Shown one piece after another: positions 63,246 through 64,000 of a DNA stretch of 64,000 bases. Source of the DNA: Gaoshiqia hydrogeniformans. GTDB taxonomy: Bacteria; Bacteroidota; Bacteroidia; Bacteroidales; Prolixibacteraceae. The notes beneath the pieces are model-generated. The model was given only the letters and a program-made list of their open reading frames with translations, made no database searches and was not told the origin of the DNA. A program made the position numbers and the translations under genes. Position 1 is the stretch's first letter. Every line of letters starts with the position of its first letter. The stretch is taken from NCBI RefSeq assembly GCF_049347105.1, contig NZ_CP186334.1:2418001-2482000 (forward strand), given 5' to 3'.

Positions 63246-64000
63246 ATGAGCAAGGGAACGGAAACGGCCTTCTTCCGCAACAATCCGCTTTTCCGGGTGC
63301 TTTTTCGGGAAATTGACCGGATGACGGGTTCCTCCATCTACGTGTTTACCACGTTGATCGGCCCCCTGATTGCGTTTATCATCCTGCTGGCTGTTTTTTC
63401 TGAAGGAGTTCCCCGCGATCTGCCCGTAGGCCTGGTTGACCGGGACCGTACTGCTTTGTCGCAAAAAATCGGGATGTGGATCAATGCCACGCCTGAAGCC
63501 AGCATTGTACTTCACCTGCCCGATACCGGCGAGGCTTACAAACAGCTGGAGGAAGGGAAAATCGAGGCAGTGATCGTCATTCCTGAAGGAACAGAAAAAA
63601 ATATCCTGAAAGGGAGTCAACAAAAAATCCCTGTATTTATCAATAATACCAATATCCTGAAAGGCGGTTACCTCCAAAAGGGAATCTATAAAGCGATGGC
63701 CACCCTTTCCGGGGGAATCAAACTTCAGGTTGCCCAAAAAAAGGGGCAGTCTGAAAGCCAGGCGATGGGCACCGCGCACCCCGTCAGGTTACATCAGCAT
63801 GTTTTGTTTAACCCCTACGGAAATTACTCCTATTTTCTGCTCACAGCCTTATTACCCCTGATGGTAGTGGTTTTCACCTTGCTCACAACCGTGTATGCCG
63901 TAGGAACGGAAGTGCGCGAGGGAACCGGCCCGGATTGGATCAACCAGGCTTCGGGCAGTGTGATTGTGGCTGTTACCGGGAAACTGGTTCCCTACACCCT
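63246..64000 (+). CDS. ABC-2 type transporter permease (3' end missing)
   Basis: 251 residues are seen and the frame is open to the right edge. The start MSKGTETAFFRNNPLFRVLFREIDRMTGSSIYVF leads into a first helix (TLIGPLIAFIILLAVFSEG). A long periplasmic domain at about 55-185 follows (DLPVGLVDRDRTALSQKIGMWINATPEASIVLHLPD), then helices (LTALLPLMVVVFTLLTTVYAVGTEVREGTGPDWI). This is the YhhJ-like ABC-2 layout. It works with the TolC and HlyD genes upstream; a partner permease or ATPase probably follows outside the window. Substrate unknown. Confidence 0.92.
   Translation, partial: MSKGTETAFFRNNPLFRVLFREIDRMTGSSIYVFTTLIGPLIAFIILLAVFSEGVPRDLPVGLVDRDRTALSQKIGMWINATPEASIVLHLPDTGEAYKQLEEGKIEAVIVIPEGTEKNILKGSQQKIPVFINNTNILKGGYLQKGIYKAMATLSGGIKLQVAQKKGQSESQAMGTAHPVRLHQHVLFNPYGNYSYFLLTALLPLMVVVFTLLTTVYAVGTEVREGTGPDWINQASGSVIVAVTGKLVPYT

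Overview
The window is chromosomal DNA of a Bacteroidota bacterium. The evidence is two SusC/SusD outer-membrane uptake systems, a hybrid two-component regulator of polysaccharide use, start sites without clear Shine-Dalgarno sequences, and TAnnTTTG-type -7 promoter elements. The gene set suggests the Bacteroidales/Marinilabiliales side (a Prolixibacteraceae-like, plant-polysaccharide-degrading organism that also handles nitric oxide). This placement is inference; there is no rRNA gene in the window.

Layout. 1-4040: amino-acid metabolism (cut-off ilvE, kbl, a carboxypeptidase-regulatory-domain protein, an aspartate/glutamate racemase). 4060-12000: a nitric-oxide defence island. On the minus strand it carries quinol NO reductase, a hemerythrin and the di-iron Fe-S repair protein Ric. 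Divergently it carries an Rrf2 regulator with three cysteines, a DUF438 hemerythrin/PAS protein and a DUF1858-DUF2249 protein. A truncated hemoglobin and an unusual DUF4242/cyclase-like/AraC regulator follow. A near-perfect 13-bp dyad lies in the divergent promoter. 12135-20900: a K+/H+ antiporter, a five-gene MacB-type ABC/HlyD/TolC efflux operon and a small beta-barrel protein. 20900-21780: a gene-free stretch with a 22-bp tandem repeat of small hairpins. 21780-26490: a SusC/SusD pair with no enzymes beside it. 26870-33650: housekeeping and unknown genes (YjjG-like HAD, DapB-like, PrmC, endonuclease-like, DUF58, TrxA) with an intact 921-bp IS5-type insertion sequence. 33690-37331: dnaE.

37562-59923 is a polysaccharide utilisation locus (PUL). 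One arm on the minus strand reads GH105, TIG/NHL lipoprotein, SusC, SusD, DUF1735-type lipoprotein, GH43, a GH105 relic, then a DUF4965 'glutaminase-like' enzyme. A divergent arm carries a second GH43-like protein and a second DUF4965 paralogue. A hybrid two-component system at the far end (55928-59923) probably senses the released oligosaccharide. GH43 plus GH105 suggests a pectic or arabinogalactan-type glycan, but the substrate cannot be fixed from sequence. The locus looks rearranged. It holds a fragment of a second GH105 directly behind the GH43 stop, and a toxin-antitoxin pair lying between the 3' end of the DUF4965 gene and a diverged duplicate of that same 3' end. It also holds a beheaded HU-like gene.

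60050-64000: recX, then a second exporter operon (TolC, HlyD, ABC-2 permease) that runs off the right edge. No tRNA, rRNA or CRISPR array was seen. The observations most worth checking are the TA/tail-duplication structure, the GH105 relic, the GH43-like protein with Arg where the catalytic Asp is expected, the regulator fusion, and the 22-bp hairpin repeat array.
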